Part shown: piece by piece, positions 48,646-59,639 of the stretch | Position numbering within the stretch: the first letter of the stretch is position 1 | Layout of the letters: each line of letters opens with the position of its first letter | Assembly: GCA_918026815.1 (NCBI GenBank) | Contig: CAKJVC010000191.1 | Span: 682,001-746,000, forward strand | DNA from: Chalara sp. BL73 | Lineage: Eukaryota > Ascomycota > Leotiomycetes > Helotiales | Length of the DNA stretch: 64,000 nucleotides | Reading direction: 5' to 3' | The notes under the pieces: generated by a model | Told to the model about the DNA's origin: nothing | The model's database searches: none | The model's input: only the letters and a program-made list of their open reading frames with translations | Made by a program: the position numbers and the translations under genes

Positions 48646-50375
48646 TCATATTTGCTGGGTCTGTAGGATCCCTTGGGAGCGCTTCATTTTGTTCTTCCTT
48701 GTCAATTTTGCATAATGAAACCCACATGCGTTGCAAAGCGTTCGCACTCCATCCGGGCCACTCCTCCATTCAGGAGTTTCTGCCCTGCCACAACTGTGAC
48801 ATCTTCCATGCGGTGCCCGTCGCCCTCTGCGTGCCTCGTTATGGATAGGGTTAGCTTCAGAAGGCCAGGTTGGTGCAGTTTCTCGTCCCGACCGACGTAT
48901 CTCCCCACCAACATTGAGATTAGAAGGACGGAGAATACGAACGCGTTTGAATGCTCTTATGTCATCTTCCTCGAGATATTCAAATCGTGCGATACGTTTC
49001 TTTGGCCTTCGTAAAGGATCTTCCATGTCGCCCCTTCCTGGGTGGAGATAATCTGACTCAGAGAGTCGGGGTTCTGAAGCTTTGTCAAGATCTGTTATCC
49101 TCTGGAACGAGATCCCGCACTTTGTGCTATTCTCGGGTTAGAGTTATTATAATGTGCTATTTGTGTTCCACAAACCATTTTGTCATGCTCGAAGATTGCT
49201 CCTTTGAATCTGTTTTACAGCTGGGACAAGAACTTTGAAGGGTGTCGCCTGACTCGTTCTTATTCTGAAACACTACCATCATAACTAAACGACATCCTGG
49301 CAAGAAGCAGGTCGTAAATGGCTGCGTGCGGTGGATGTCACGTTCCAGATTCTGTTCGTAGATTGCATATTCTTGCCTTGCGACCTTACCCTCACCCGGT
49401 AAACCTATGAACCTCGCCGCCAGAACACTATCGAAGACGTCCCAAGAGTTAATAAGTTCAATATGAATTGGTGCCACGCGGCCCAATGCATCAGTCAGAA
49501 TCACAGGCTCTTGAACCCAACATGGCCCGAATTCCTTTGGTATCCGTGATTGAAGATCAACCACTACGTTGTACGTCTTGAAGCTTAGAGTCCAGATCCT
49601 TCCCACGAGTGATTTGAGATTGGCACCCAATGTAACGCAATAATTCCTAGGCTTTATGTCAGCATTATCCTTGAAATCAACAAGGGAGAGAGTAAAGCAC
49701 AGCCTCTCCATCAGTCTACTAGAATTCGTTCCCTGGATCTGTAACTGTCTTCCATTCTCATTCAACATGCCCTGAATTGTGCCAAGTATGGTGAGTTGTT
49801 GATTATTCGTGTCACTGTTCTTGCGTTGAGCGTCTTCAAGCCGAGCATCCATCGTTCTTCCAGTGAGCTTCGTGAGATTACTTTGCCAACAATGTCAGCC
49901 TTTTATTGAATCTCAAGAAAATTAAAACACTTACATGTTAGCAGTAATCAACAACATGTTAATAGCCGAGCTATGTCCGTTGATCTCCGCCCGAAACCTC
50001 GCCAGCTCACCCTTCTGGGTAATGGCCCACGTGACCTTCCTTCCAATATCACACAGCTTATTACCTGAGCCTCCGTTCCTGAAACTCCTCTCGTAGTTCT
50101 TTATATTTTTTTAAGAAAGATTCAATGCATTCCTTACATTGATCGGCTACTATGCGCACCGTATGACTCAAGGCATTGAGCTCGATAGATGTATCGCAAC
50201 TTCGTGAGAGCAATTCAACCTCAAGCAATGCACGATCAAGCGCTAACAGTTCCCGGCATAGCTCTTGGTGCTCGGCAACCGCCCCGGAAGTATCGTCTAG
50301 TGCTTTGAAAACATCTTTGATAAGTATGCTGACTGCTATCACATCGCCGATTGAAACGCCGAACGGGGCTGGCAT
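48646..50375 (-). CDS. GATA zinc-finger protein with N-terminal STAND-like and ubiquitin-like domains (frame break)
   Basis: Exons 50375-49935, 49880-49176 and 49126-48646. The first starts MPAPFGVSIGDVIAVS, the fungal N-terminal domain found on STAND/NLR-like and ubiquitin-like proteins. Exon 2 ends with a ubiquitin-like domain (VILTDALGRVAPIHIEL to CRLVMMVVFQ) and CPSC. The 49-nt intron 49127-49175 (GTTTGT, branch CTAAC, AG) removes a stop and joins CPSC to CTKCG, completing a zinc ribbon. The frame then runs into a GATA finger, CHSC, an 18-residue loop, CNAC, of the NsdD/white-collar type (TPEWRSGP, GFHYAKL). The total would be 541 residues. The break: frame shifts by one base in an A7 run (plus 50106-50112); six A would keep homology (SFLKNIKNY, then RNGGSGNK) and close all later exons. 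This is sequencing error or a disabling mutation. An optional 54-nt in-frame intron may lie in exon 2. Confidence 0.7.
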
Positions 50376-51169
50376 GGTGGGGCTCTCGATCACTCAGTTT
50401 TAATGAGAAGATGCTCAAGCTGTGGCTGCCGCTTTTCTGTGCGACTTTATTATAATGATTGTAAATACTTAGGGCGGGCGAAAGGATCTTTTTGTGGTCA
50501 ATAAAGGGTGGGAATCAAGTGAAAATCTTCAAGTTCGAAAAGCCCAGCCTTGCGTTGACAATGATCGTGCAGTTAAGGCCCAGATTTACCATGTAGCAGT
50601 AACGCCTAACTTCAATAGTGCTAGTGCATCAATAACCTGGTGTCAGAAAACAAGCCTGTCCGATTGTGCTACATGGTTGCTTCTGCGGTCCAATGGGGAT
50701 CTCGTGACTGTGCCCTGCTCTAGACACAGTCTAAGCCCCATCTCTCTATCACTTTAGTCATGAACTCTGTATGGGCGGAAAGGCTATTCCGGAAATTTTG
50801 TGAAGCAGGTACCGCTACTTCCGATAACTTCAACTACCCACGGAAATATCAACAATAAAGCCAACTCTGAGCTAATCATATTGCTCCAATCAAACTTTAA
50901 TTATGATATTAACGAACGTGAAGGGCGGCACGTGACCAGTATTTTGTATATTCAGCTAGGCACAGCCCTGTTCTCTTTCTCTTTCTCTTTTAGATTCTTC
51001 TATTTAGGGTGAATCGCTCCACATTTGTACGGCGGCATACATAAAAATAGCCCTTAATCTGGCATATCCCAAAGCGCTGCGTCTAAACAGCACCACCGTG
51101 CATTACATTCCGTGCCATCACACTCGCGTCTAATACTGTTGTCTTCACTCAGCGGGTCATGGTGGCATC
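50376..51169. other. Promoter of the GATA-fusion gene and 3' flank of the HET pseudogene
   Basis: No other gene is seen. A CTTTCT-type pyrimidine repeat lies near 50970-50995. Confidence 0.4.
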
Positions 51170-52176
51170 TCACCGCAAGATCCCTAACTTTGCTTTTGTG
51201 TATTGAGCCGGCATCTTCGTATACAGCGCGAATCGCAGAGCAATACACAGAACAAGGAGAGAGCGTGTAGTCAGGAACGATATTATTCCTGCGCCACGGC
51301 TTGGGAGAGCCAATATCGCGAAGACTCTGTCACGAGGGTCTATAGAGGCCGATTGAGATGTGAAAGTGAGAATGGAGTCAAGGTTCATTCCCCTGTTTTG
51401 AAACTTTTCCCGTAGGTCAACAAGATTATATGGTATTAGCAACCGGAAATCTGAAACTGAGAGCGTTCCAACTGGATTACGGAAACTGTAGCTTTCGTTT
51501 TTCGTCCGCTACAGTTTTCAGCATGAAGTTGGTCTTTAAAGGCAGCCCGGGGTGCTGTTTCAGTGCCGCATGCAAAGAGTACGTCCTTCGCTACCCAAAT
51601 TTCTTGTACGATCCACAGGCGGGACCAATACGGACGAGAAAGAAACTCACGAGTTTGACGTAAACTGGGAGTGGAGGATGGTGGCAGCTGTCCGTTAAGG
51701 CCGTGCATCACGGCTCTACTCCCGCCTGCTTCTGGCCCTAGCTAAGCAACAACGAGGCTGGCATATTGGAATATGTCCCTCATAATGCTGACTTGATGCC
51801 CACGTTCCCTGTCGTCGTCTTGGTTGATGGATATCATATCGATCCACCTACAGCTAATATCTGGGTGACTTTTCTGGATATCTTTCAAGTGCTGCAATGC
51901 TACTAACAAGTTTGATGTAGTGTAGAATTTGACCCCATTGAGAACAATTGGAACACATCGTCGAGAATCACCCCAAGTGTATGAGAGGCTAGCATTTTTT
52001 GATTACTGGTCATCTAATAGTTCGTATGATTGCAATGAGCACTCGAAAATGTCATCTTCTGGTCGAGCATTTGAAAAGGTAAGAAAGCGAAATGATCTCT
52101 TTGAAGCAAGCAGACAATGCTCTCTGGTGTACAATTTAGCCGAGTCGATACTGCCTACGTCATCGGTTTGCGCCAT
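51170..52176 (-). pseudogene. Broken HET-domain gene
   Basis: One frame runs from ATG 52176 with CSLQSYELL, LSYTWGD, CRWIDMISINQDD, VSIMRDIFQYAS and RPYWSRLWIVQE, all HET motifs in order. It is cut by a TAA at 52003, a TAG at 51742 and a TGA at 51436. The TAG replaces the Trp of VVxWLGPE (the frame reads VVA-stop-LGPE), a G-to-A change on this strand, in line with RIP. After 51436 the gene continues in another frame with DPRDRVFAILAL. It is dead. It sits between two genes carrying fungal N-terminal and ubiquitin-like domains. Confidence 0.82.
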
Positions 52177-53376
52177 AGCATACTCGAATGTAGGAATTAG
52201 GAATTTATGCGAGGCTGGTAAATGTAGGTAAGAACGAGGCGGAGAGGGAATTAACAAGATAAGCTGCTTTACCTGCAGTACAGTACTGTCGCAGACTAGA
52301 GGTAGCATACCGCCCTCCCTAAATTGATTAGAATGTATCTGTTGAATGGGGTGGGGTGTGCTGGATGACGTTGTGGAAGTCGGCAGTAGTCCTCACGGGT
52401 GAGGATGCGGGGTGAGTGACAAGCTCCGGACAGGGGCTTGTCATATCAACACTGTACCTGTTCATGCGATACAAAATGGCGACCGAGTCAATATGCCATA
52501 GTTTCAAGAGGCTGACAGGCAAGCAACACGTTCTACATCCCATAGTGCATCCCCCCCCCCCCCCCCCCACCCCCCCCCATGCCTTCGACTACGAACTCTG
52601 TCGTTTAGTCCACCTTTTTTGGTTGTAATACGGACGAGGCTGCGTACAAAACCTGTTGCATCTTTTATTGTTGCCTCCCATTCCATCTTTTTGCATGTAT
52701 GGCTTGTGCTACCTATACCTTGTAGTATGGGACTCTGGATCTAGTGCCTGCAATTTTGGCGTCCAGTCTTGTGCTCTTGGGAGAACCTCATCCTTTACAA
52801 TGCGTCGCATGACCGGTAAGAGCTGGCGATCTGGTGTAGTCGGTCATGAGCCTTTGCAATGGTTGGCTGATAGCAGTCGAGTCAGCCCAAGCCGCCAGGT
52901 CAACCTCTAACGTGTAAGTTGGTTAGAGGTGAGGCTGCAAATAGTGATGCATGGTGTGAGCTTTTCATCCTGGCTTATAGCTAGGAGTAGCACTGATTAA
53001 AGTTAATCAATTAATAACCTTGTATTGATCCCTGCGTGGTATGATCAGTGCGTACTAAGACCCAATAACATTGATCTCTCGCGCGAGGCTCCCACAGGAA
53101 TGCACATTGCATCCCACCACATAAGCGAAAGGAGTGTGACGGGTTGAAGGGGAGGGGGGCAGTGGTTGATTGTTGGCAGTATCTCATCATACCGGCAACC
53201 TTTTATCAGTACGAGGCTCTGCGTGATATCGAGGATAACATAATTATAAAGACAGATTAAGACCGCAGCCTGGATGATTTGAGAGGCCACGTCAAGCCAT
53301 ATTCTCCATTCGAAACGCTTCAGAATTATTGAGCATCAGTTGATCTTCTGAAAAGCCAGACACAACAGTTGTAACC
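52177..53376. other. Intergenic with a poly-C tract
   Basis: No gene is seen apart from the tract listed separately. Confidence 0.4.
52551..52578. repeat. Poly-C tract (C18 A C9)
   Basis: Twenty-eight bases, all C but one A. The minus strand is a G tract able to form a quadruplex. It is also a likely assembly-error site. Confidence 0.9.
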
Positions 53377-55513
53377 ATGTCTTTCGGTGTTAGCCCCAGC
53401 GATTTAGTCATGTTCCTCAAGGGACTCAACAAGCTGGTAAGGATACTTCGCCGAGAAGCGGTCGATAGCTTTACGCAATGTACAAGAACGTATCGGACTT
53501 TTGCTGGGGTCGCAAAACGTATCGACATCTATGCTGCCGGTCCTACTAATGAAGATACCAACCTCTTTAAAAATATTCGTGAGGATATGGAAGCATCGCT
53601 GAGTCAATACTTCTGCAGAATTGAGGACTTTCGGCTTCTTCTCGGATCTGGCCGCGTTCGGAGGTCGATAAAACGGGTAATCGCTAAAATCGAATGGTCT
53701 CTGCATACCAGTGAGTTAGAGGAGCTTCGCCGGAACCTCGAAACCCAGATCAACATGGCTACCTTTGCGATTTTGACATCTGCGAGGTAAGCTGTCGTCA
53801 GTTTAACCGAGTCTTGCATTTTACCTGCTAATGCGGAAGGCGCAAGATCAAACATTCCAATCCAGGTTCGTCCTGGATTTTTGGGACCTGGATCAGTCCC
53901 GTGGATGCCTCTTGGTGATCATTTCATTCTCGAAGATGCATGTCGCAAGGTCCATCCAATATCCTTTAGGGATATGCCAAACTGGGAGGTAAGTTACTTA
54001 GAATAAGATCGGCGGCGATTTGGCCACCTATGAAAGCCTCTATACTGATTCACATGTCAGCACCTTCACGAATTCCTCCTCCGATTATTCCATCCCAGTC
54101 GCCGTGGCCATGACGTGATTATGTCGAGAGCGTACATCTTACACAATGCCAATACCGGGAGAGATATTCTGCCGACCAGCCCTTGTGTGAAGCCTGTTCG
54201 AGACGCGATTGCAAATGGAGAATGGATCGAAATGAATGTCATCTTTTCTCCTGAAGATTTGCCCTCTGAGACATGCCCCAAATGCAATACTAGTTGGAAA
54301 GGCTCTACATCTGTGGCCATGACTTGGTATGTCAACCGTTTTTAAACACTAAAGCTTCTGTGCCATTTTTGATTGCCAAAATGGATAACATTGGTCTAGT
54401 CATCGATGCGGTCTTTGGGTTAGTTTTATGGATTCCATAGGGGATAGAGCTGACCCCATTACCCAAATTGCCATCAATGAAATGCGCAAAAGCGGTCTAA
54501 AAACGTTTGTCACCGAATTCATTGCAGATATTGAGAGGAACGGCTACTTGGATGCGAACATGGTCAGACACAGGTTGGAGGATTCAATCAGCCGTAAATT
54601 CCAAGGCCTAGGCTTCCCTGGCCCAAAAGGAAGCTTCCAAGTGGCTTCGGAGATCCGAGATTTTGGGCGAGTAATACTTTGTCGGTCGCGATGGCCAAGC
54701 TTCGGGGATATATCAATATACCGGAAAGCCTACAAACAGTTGGCAACGATTATGAGTAATTTTAAATCTTTTTTAGAGTATCTCCAGGCCGGCCCGGATT
54801 TGCCTTTGGAAATTGTGGCGAAGGCAATAGGATCTAATATGGCCGGTGCCCGAAGAGCTGCACGCCTCGAGAAGGTCGTAAAAGAGGCTTGCTTGCAGTA
54901 CGACTCACGGACTCAGAGAAAGTCCCTTTCCATGCAGATCGTCCCTGTCCTTAAAATTTACTCACAATTCGCCGAGGAGTCAATATCTCAACTTCACCCT
55001 GCAATTCTCAAGCTGAAGTGTTTGCTATGGACGATTTTGGACATCCTGGAACTCGAGGGAAAGCTTCTGCTCAGCTGCTTGGATGCTCTTTATCGTTCGG
55101 CTCCTTCATTTGCATCAAAGAGGATAGAACGACATGAGAGCCACCCGTTGGGCAAGTTGTTCACCGTCCTCTTCATTCCTCATGTTTTAATGTTCAGGTT
55201 GACTTTCGATATCGTCATTGATGCAGCGTCTCTCTTCTCTGACACAGCCCCGCCTCCGGAGGTTCTCGGCGCAATATTTCGCATAATCAAGGACTCAAGG
55301 GGCCTTTGCCTTGATTATCACTCAGAAGGAAATTTGGACAAAAGTGAACTGGGACTTGCACCGTCGACACTTTTCAACACAACCCATGCTGCTCAAGCAA
55401 ACTGGCACGCATCATACCGGCGCTGCTTAGAGTCAGTAGTGGAGACAGAGGGTAAGAGTTTACGGACAAAAGAAACGCGCGAACAGTTGTTCAAGTTCTG
55501 GAGGTCACTTTGA
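53377..55513 (+). CDS. Fungal N-terminal / ubiquitin-like / zinc-ribbon protein with helical C-terminus
   Basis: Four exons: 53377-53786, 53847-53988, 54061-54326 and 54400-55513, giving 643 residues. The start MSFGVSPSDLVMFLKGLNKL is the standard beginning of this fungal family. Residues about 137-260 form the ubiquitin-like domain (FILEDACRKVHPISF to WIEMNVIFSPEDLP). The third intron (54327-54399) joins CPKC...VAMT to CHRCG, completing a zinc ribbon. The same ribbon, split by an intron at the same place, occurs in the GATA-fusion gene at 48.6-50.4 kb, so the two are related. The last 340 residues are helix-rich, with no recognised fold or catalytic motif. The N-terminal domain is known from fungal NLR-like and prion-type death signalling proteins; a role in non-self response is inference. 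Confidence 0.8.
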
Positions 55514-57374
55514 TAGGTGCAAATCGTAACTATTCATATTAAAATACAACCACATATCACTAAATAAATAATATGGACTTGGCGGAAAGGGATGGACATG
55601 CAGGATATAGTTCTTTTCTATCCTAGATTTCTTATCGACCTATTATTTAATATTTCCAAATTTACTTTCCTCAGGAACTTTTGTGATTAGGATGGCCTTC
55701 TTGGCTGCACTATCAACGTTATCCGAGATTACTACTTCTATATTATACTGCAGAATTAAGCCCGGTCTGAGACTTTTCACGGTACTTCACGTAACTAGGT
55801 GGCCAGTGGTTGACTACAGCTCTGTGAGAGGCGTACCAACCGTAGGGAGAGGGCTTTACGTGCACTAGGCTTATTACAAAAGCCTACCGTATATATAACT
55901 TTTGCTTTTTTTAAAGCTTACTTTTTCTTTTAAGCTTTAAATTATTGTTGCTTACTGTGTTCGTAAATGCATATAACTATATTAAATTTTATAAAGATAA
56001 AGATTACTTTACAACCGAGAAAAAAAAGTGCATGGCTAATTAAAATGATAGAGAAGTATTTATATTAACTATAAAATAACTGTTGGTATGCCCCTTCCTT
56101 ACCTTCCACGGGGCAGCGGGCGTAGCTCTACTTTGTAGGCCACGCTCTTGCTTTTGATGGATATGGTAATTGTTGTTGTATTAGCTTCTACTCTAGATTC
56201 TAAAAAATAGGGATGTATTGACCACGTGAGCTTGATGAGTCATACGCGGATCCGTAAACCCGTACTACCTACAATAACAACTGTGTAAGGTGGATAGAGT
56301 TGTGTGGCACAAATCAGTTCTTATTGATACGAAGACTAATCCCTACCCTTTCTACTACGCCCCGAACCTCCTACTTATACCTTCCATACCCCTGGCAACC
56401 TCTTACGTGTCGAGACCTGGGGCCTCTACCGAACCCCTTTATTACCCCTTGGCACGTGACATCCCTGCACCCGACAGCTCCCTACCTAATCGCGCTCTCC
56501 CTACTTAACCACCTCAAAAGGTGGTCTTACTAACGTTTCACCGCAACGTCCTTAAATCTAAATCTAAATCTTACCAATGTGAATTTCAGGCCAATTTACA
56601 TCATATTCCAAGTTCTCGGAATAATTTAGGCGCTTTGAAATTTTTTCCATTTTTATGTGTTCCTGCCATATTTTTGACGGTTGAGTAGGGTGGCACGCGG
56701 TTGAGTTGGGAACCACCTGCCTAAATTGATGGTTTAATGAAGGCTCCTCGGCCGAGTTCTACACCCACCTTTTAAAGATCCTGGGAAAAGATCACTAGTG
56801 TAAGATAATATTAACACTATCAGCTAACGGCCTTACAGCTCTATGTCATGCAGAGGAAATTTCATCCTACACCCAGACCTATGCGCAGTGCCTCATAACC
56901 CGATTGATTAATGTCACTTTTCAATGTTGATATCCATCAGTTAGGTAGCTACACATCTGAGACAAAAATTGCCTGGTTAGCTTCCATGCAAAAATAAGTT
57001 TCTAATGGCAATGTCTTGGCACAGCTTACGAGGTTTAAGGACTGCTGCAAGCGGCTCCAATGACTAGAGCCACTGAACGACAAAGTTGAAGGCAAGCATG
57101 ATGCCCCACACTAATACACCTCCAACGCGATATGCTGTAATATTAACTCTCGAAAAAGCTAGGCCGGGACAGGGCTGTGTTCAAAATTGGATAGGTAGCA
57201 AATGCTTCGTATATTTAATGAAGAGAAGGGCGACTCGCGAGGCTATAAGATATTCGTTTATCCAGTATTCAACCTTTGATTCAGGCTTAACACCAGACTT
57301 ACAGATGAAGAACAAACCTCATCGTCGATGTAATAGACGTTATCCCTGTAATCGTAATGGGCCATATATCAACA
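55514..57374. other. AT-rich, gene-poor stretch holding a solo LTR
   Basis: Apart from the LTR (56081-56273) nothing is recognised. A CT-rich segment at 56340-56520 has overlapping short frames without features. Confidence 0.45.
56081..56273. mobile_element. Solo LTR (193 bp) with 5-bp target duplication ATAAC
   Basis: It begins TGTTGGTA and ends TACCTACA (inverted TGTWGGTA). The 5-bp ATAAC is on both sides (56076-56080 and 56274-56278). It has no similarity I can see to the LTR at 42.1 kb beyond the ends, and no internal region. Confidence 0.72.
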
Positions 57375-58972
57375 ATGAGCCTCCTTTCCCGGTTGAGATT
57401 AATGGCTCTCGTCCCTTTTTCCTTGACACTCCGGGCAGTATATGCTCAAAGCTTCGGGCTGGAGCCATCTGATCTGATTTATTCGTTTGGGAATGAGTCG
57501 CAATTGGCCAGTGGTCTCACACTGAACAATAGACAATCTTTTAGCATTGGCCGTGAGTTATTCTGTGTTTTTCAAAACCTGAATGTAGTTTACTTAATTA
57601 TTATGAGGCTAAGAGAAAGCTTCATCTAGACCCGTGCGGCGCAGGATGTTGTGCAATAAACGAGCAATGCGGGCTTCCTATTGCAATTTATCCCCTGGGC
57701 TCATGCTGTGACCCAAGGGCCATTGTAAGCTTTATTCCTACTAACTAATAAATATGATGAGATAACGGAGAGCTTTGTTAACTTAAGGCTACATGAAAAG
57801 CCCGCGTGTGGGACGTGCTGCCTACTAGGCAAGAGCTGTGTCTCTCTGTTAGCAGTGTTTCCCAAAGGACTTTGCCGTGTTACTAGCGGCTATATTCCAT
57901 GTTCTGATGGGTCACTTACTGTCCTCCAGAGTAAGTAACAAGCCCTCAAGAATTAGACTTCTACTGACGCTTCAACTGTTCAACTTTCTGTGGCATTTCG
58001 AAGTGCTGTTTGCCAGGATCCGGTTGTGTCAAAGGGAAGTGTGTGCCAAATAACGAGATAGACAAAATATGTAATAAAACTCCAGATCCAGTGGATGCTG
58101 AAGATTTATTAGTGGCCACGTTCAATTTTGTAAAGGGACTTACGGAAGACCTATTCACAAGTATGCGCCTAGGCATGAAATCCCGGCAAGGCAAAGAAGG
58201 AACCTTAGTATCCAAAAATGCGGACGGTGATTGGGAAGAGAAGCTTTACCGTGGTAGCATCGCTAAGAGAAAGGACCGTTTCAAAGCCGCAAACTGCAGA
58301 GACTACTGCAAGAACGTCCTCGACAAAGCTGGCACTCACAGGGCTATTTGCGATGGGCATCTCCCTCAATCAACATGCGAAGGAGGCGAGGGCACACATA
58401 GGGCTTTTATAACAGACTGGCAGAATACCGGCATCCAGAACAAGTGCATGAGAAGATACACGGCAAAAATGATCGAGGGACAGCAGCTCATACTCAGACT
58501 CAAAGGATTCGACTGCGATAAAGCAGATCCCAGCAGCTTGGGCCAGAGTTCAGATGTTTTCACGCCAGACAAGGTGACAAAAGGTGTCTCGACAGCCAAG
58601 GCAAATCAAAGGGCGATATGGAAGGAGGTATTCTCCAATGGTAAGCAGCTAAAATTCTTGTTGCTGAGAATCTGTTGTCCCTTGATGACTGGGATACGCC
58701 GCACTTTCACATGACTTGAGTCGCATTTCGAAACACATTAACATTCTTCGGACTAATAATGACTTTATTTGTATCCATTCTTTGCGGCAGCACATGGCAA
58801 TTTTGTTCAAATGGCTAACAGAATTTACGCATTAGAAGTCAGTAAACGACTGTCTGGTGATGTTGAAGCTATATGGTTTGAACTACTACCGTTATGCAGT
58901 GGATCCGTTCCTTGGAGGCTTCTAGAGCGGAAAATGCTCTATTTCCGTGAAACTCAGAGCTGGCTCCCTTGA
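57375..58972 (+). CDS. Secreted Cys-rich protein with NucA/NucB-like deoxyribonuclease domain
   Basis: Five exons: 57375-57552, 57630-57724, 57801-57930, 58017-58640 and 58791-58972, giving 402 residues. A signal peptide (MSLLSRLRLMALVPFSLTL...VYA) is followed by three cysteine modules of the C-x-CC-x6-C type (PCGAGCC, PACGTCC, SGCVKGKC) common in fungal wall-associated proteins. Near residue 240 the pattern CDGHLPQSTCEGG followed by WQNTGIQN matches the NucA/NucB fold (bacterial D-E-W-P...C-E-E-G-G...DN.GAG): the Asp and the Glu of CEGG are kept, but the DEWP/DEYP Glu is Gly here. It may therefore be a weak or altered nuclease. The last intron is long (150 nt). An S/T-rich frame at 59141-59350 lies just downstream and may or may not be spliced to it. 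Confidence 0.6.
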
Positions 58973-59140
58973 AAGCTTGACGGTTACAGACACTGACGAC
59001 CAGATATTGGCTACAGCCGATCTGACGGGCCGGCTGCAGGCACATCCATGGCTGTTGATCTCAGCCAGACATACTTTAGTATTGGCTTGCTGGGGTATAC
59101 GAAAGACTTGGCTACGACACTAAATTAGGAATATACTATT

Positions 59141-59350
59141 TTGAAACCAGAAGTCTCCATCAGTTTGGGGCTGTCGAGTTCTTCCAAAGCGTCGAGTTCG
59201 TCAAAAACATCAAGTGCTGCCTCTTCGACACATGTAGCCACGTCTACTGGATCGACGACAGCATCAGCGTCGTCAACAACCACAGCAACATCAGGATCGG
59301 GATCGGGATCGGGAAATTTATCAGCTACCGGATACAATAACCCCTTTTGA
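59141..59350 (+). CDS. Ser/Thr-rich exon or ORF fragment
   Basis: A frame of about 70 codons, almost all Ser, Thr, Ala and Gly, with (GS)n and a short NLSATGYNNPF end. There is no ATG near the start of the Ser-rich part. It is probably a last exon of the upstream secreted gene or a remnant of a wall protein. It has no GPI-type hydrophobic end. A splice partner could not be placed. Confidence 0.3.
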   Translation: MKPEVSISLGLSSSSKASSSSKTSSAASSTHVATSTGSTTASASSTTTATSGSGSGSGNLSATGYNNPF

Positions 59351-59639
59351 GTGTCGCTAATTCTTTTAATTAGCACGCTTGTATCTATGTTAAAGCTCTT
59401 TTATTGACGGATATTTAGAATCTAAGGCTATGGGATGGAGACTAGGGTTGCCCCAGCAGGGACGATGAACCATTGTTTGACGTTGTAAATAATCCAATCG
59501 AATGCCCAAATAGCATCTACTTCTGAGCACACCACCAAGATAAGAACGCAAGACCTGCAATGTAAGACAAATCGTTTGTTCAACGAGCTGAGCAAAAATA
59601 CCTCACCATTCCCAACACGCTCACACCAGCAATCTCGCC

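Noticed and set aside
48646..49026. Stand-alone small GATA protein starting at ATG 49026
   Set aside because: The frame is open upstream to a good 3' splice site at 49127, and the upstream exon supplies the other half of a zinc ribbon; a single gene explains more.
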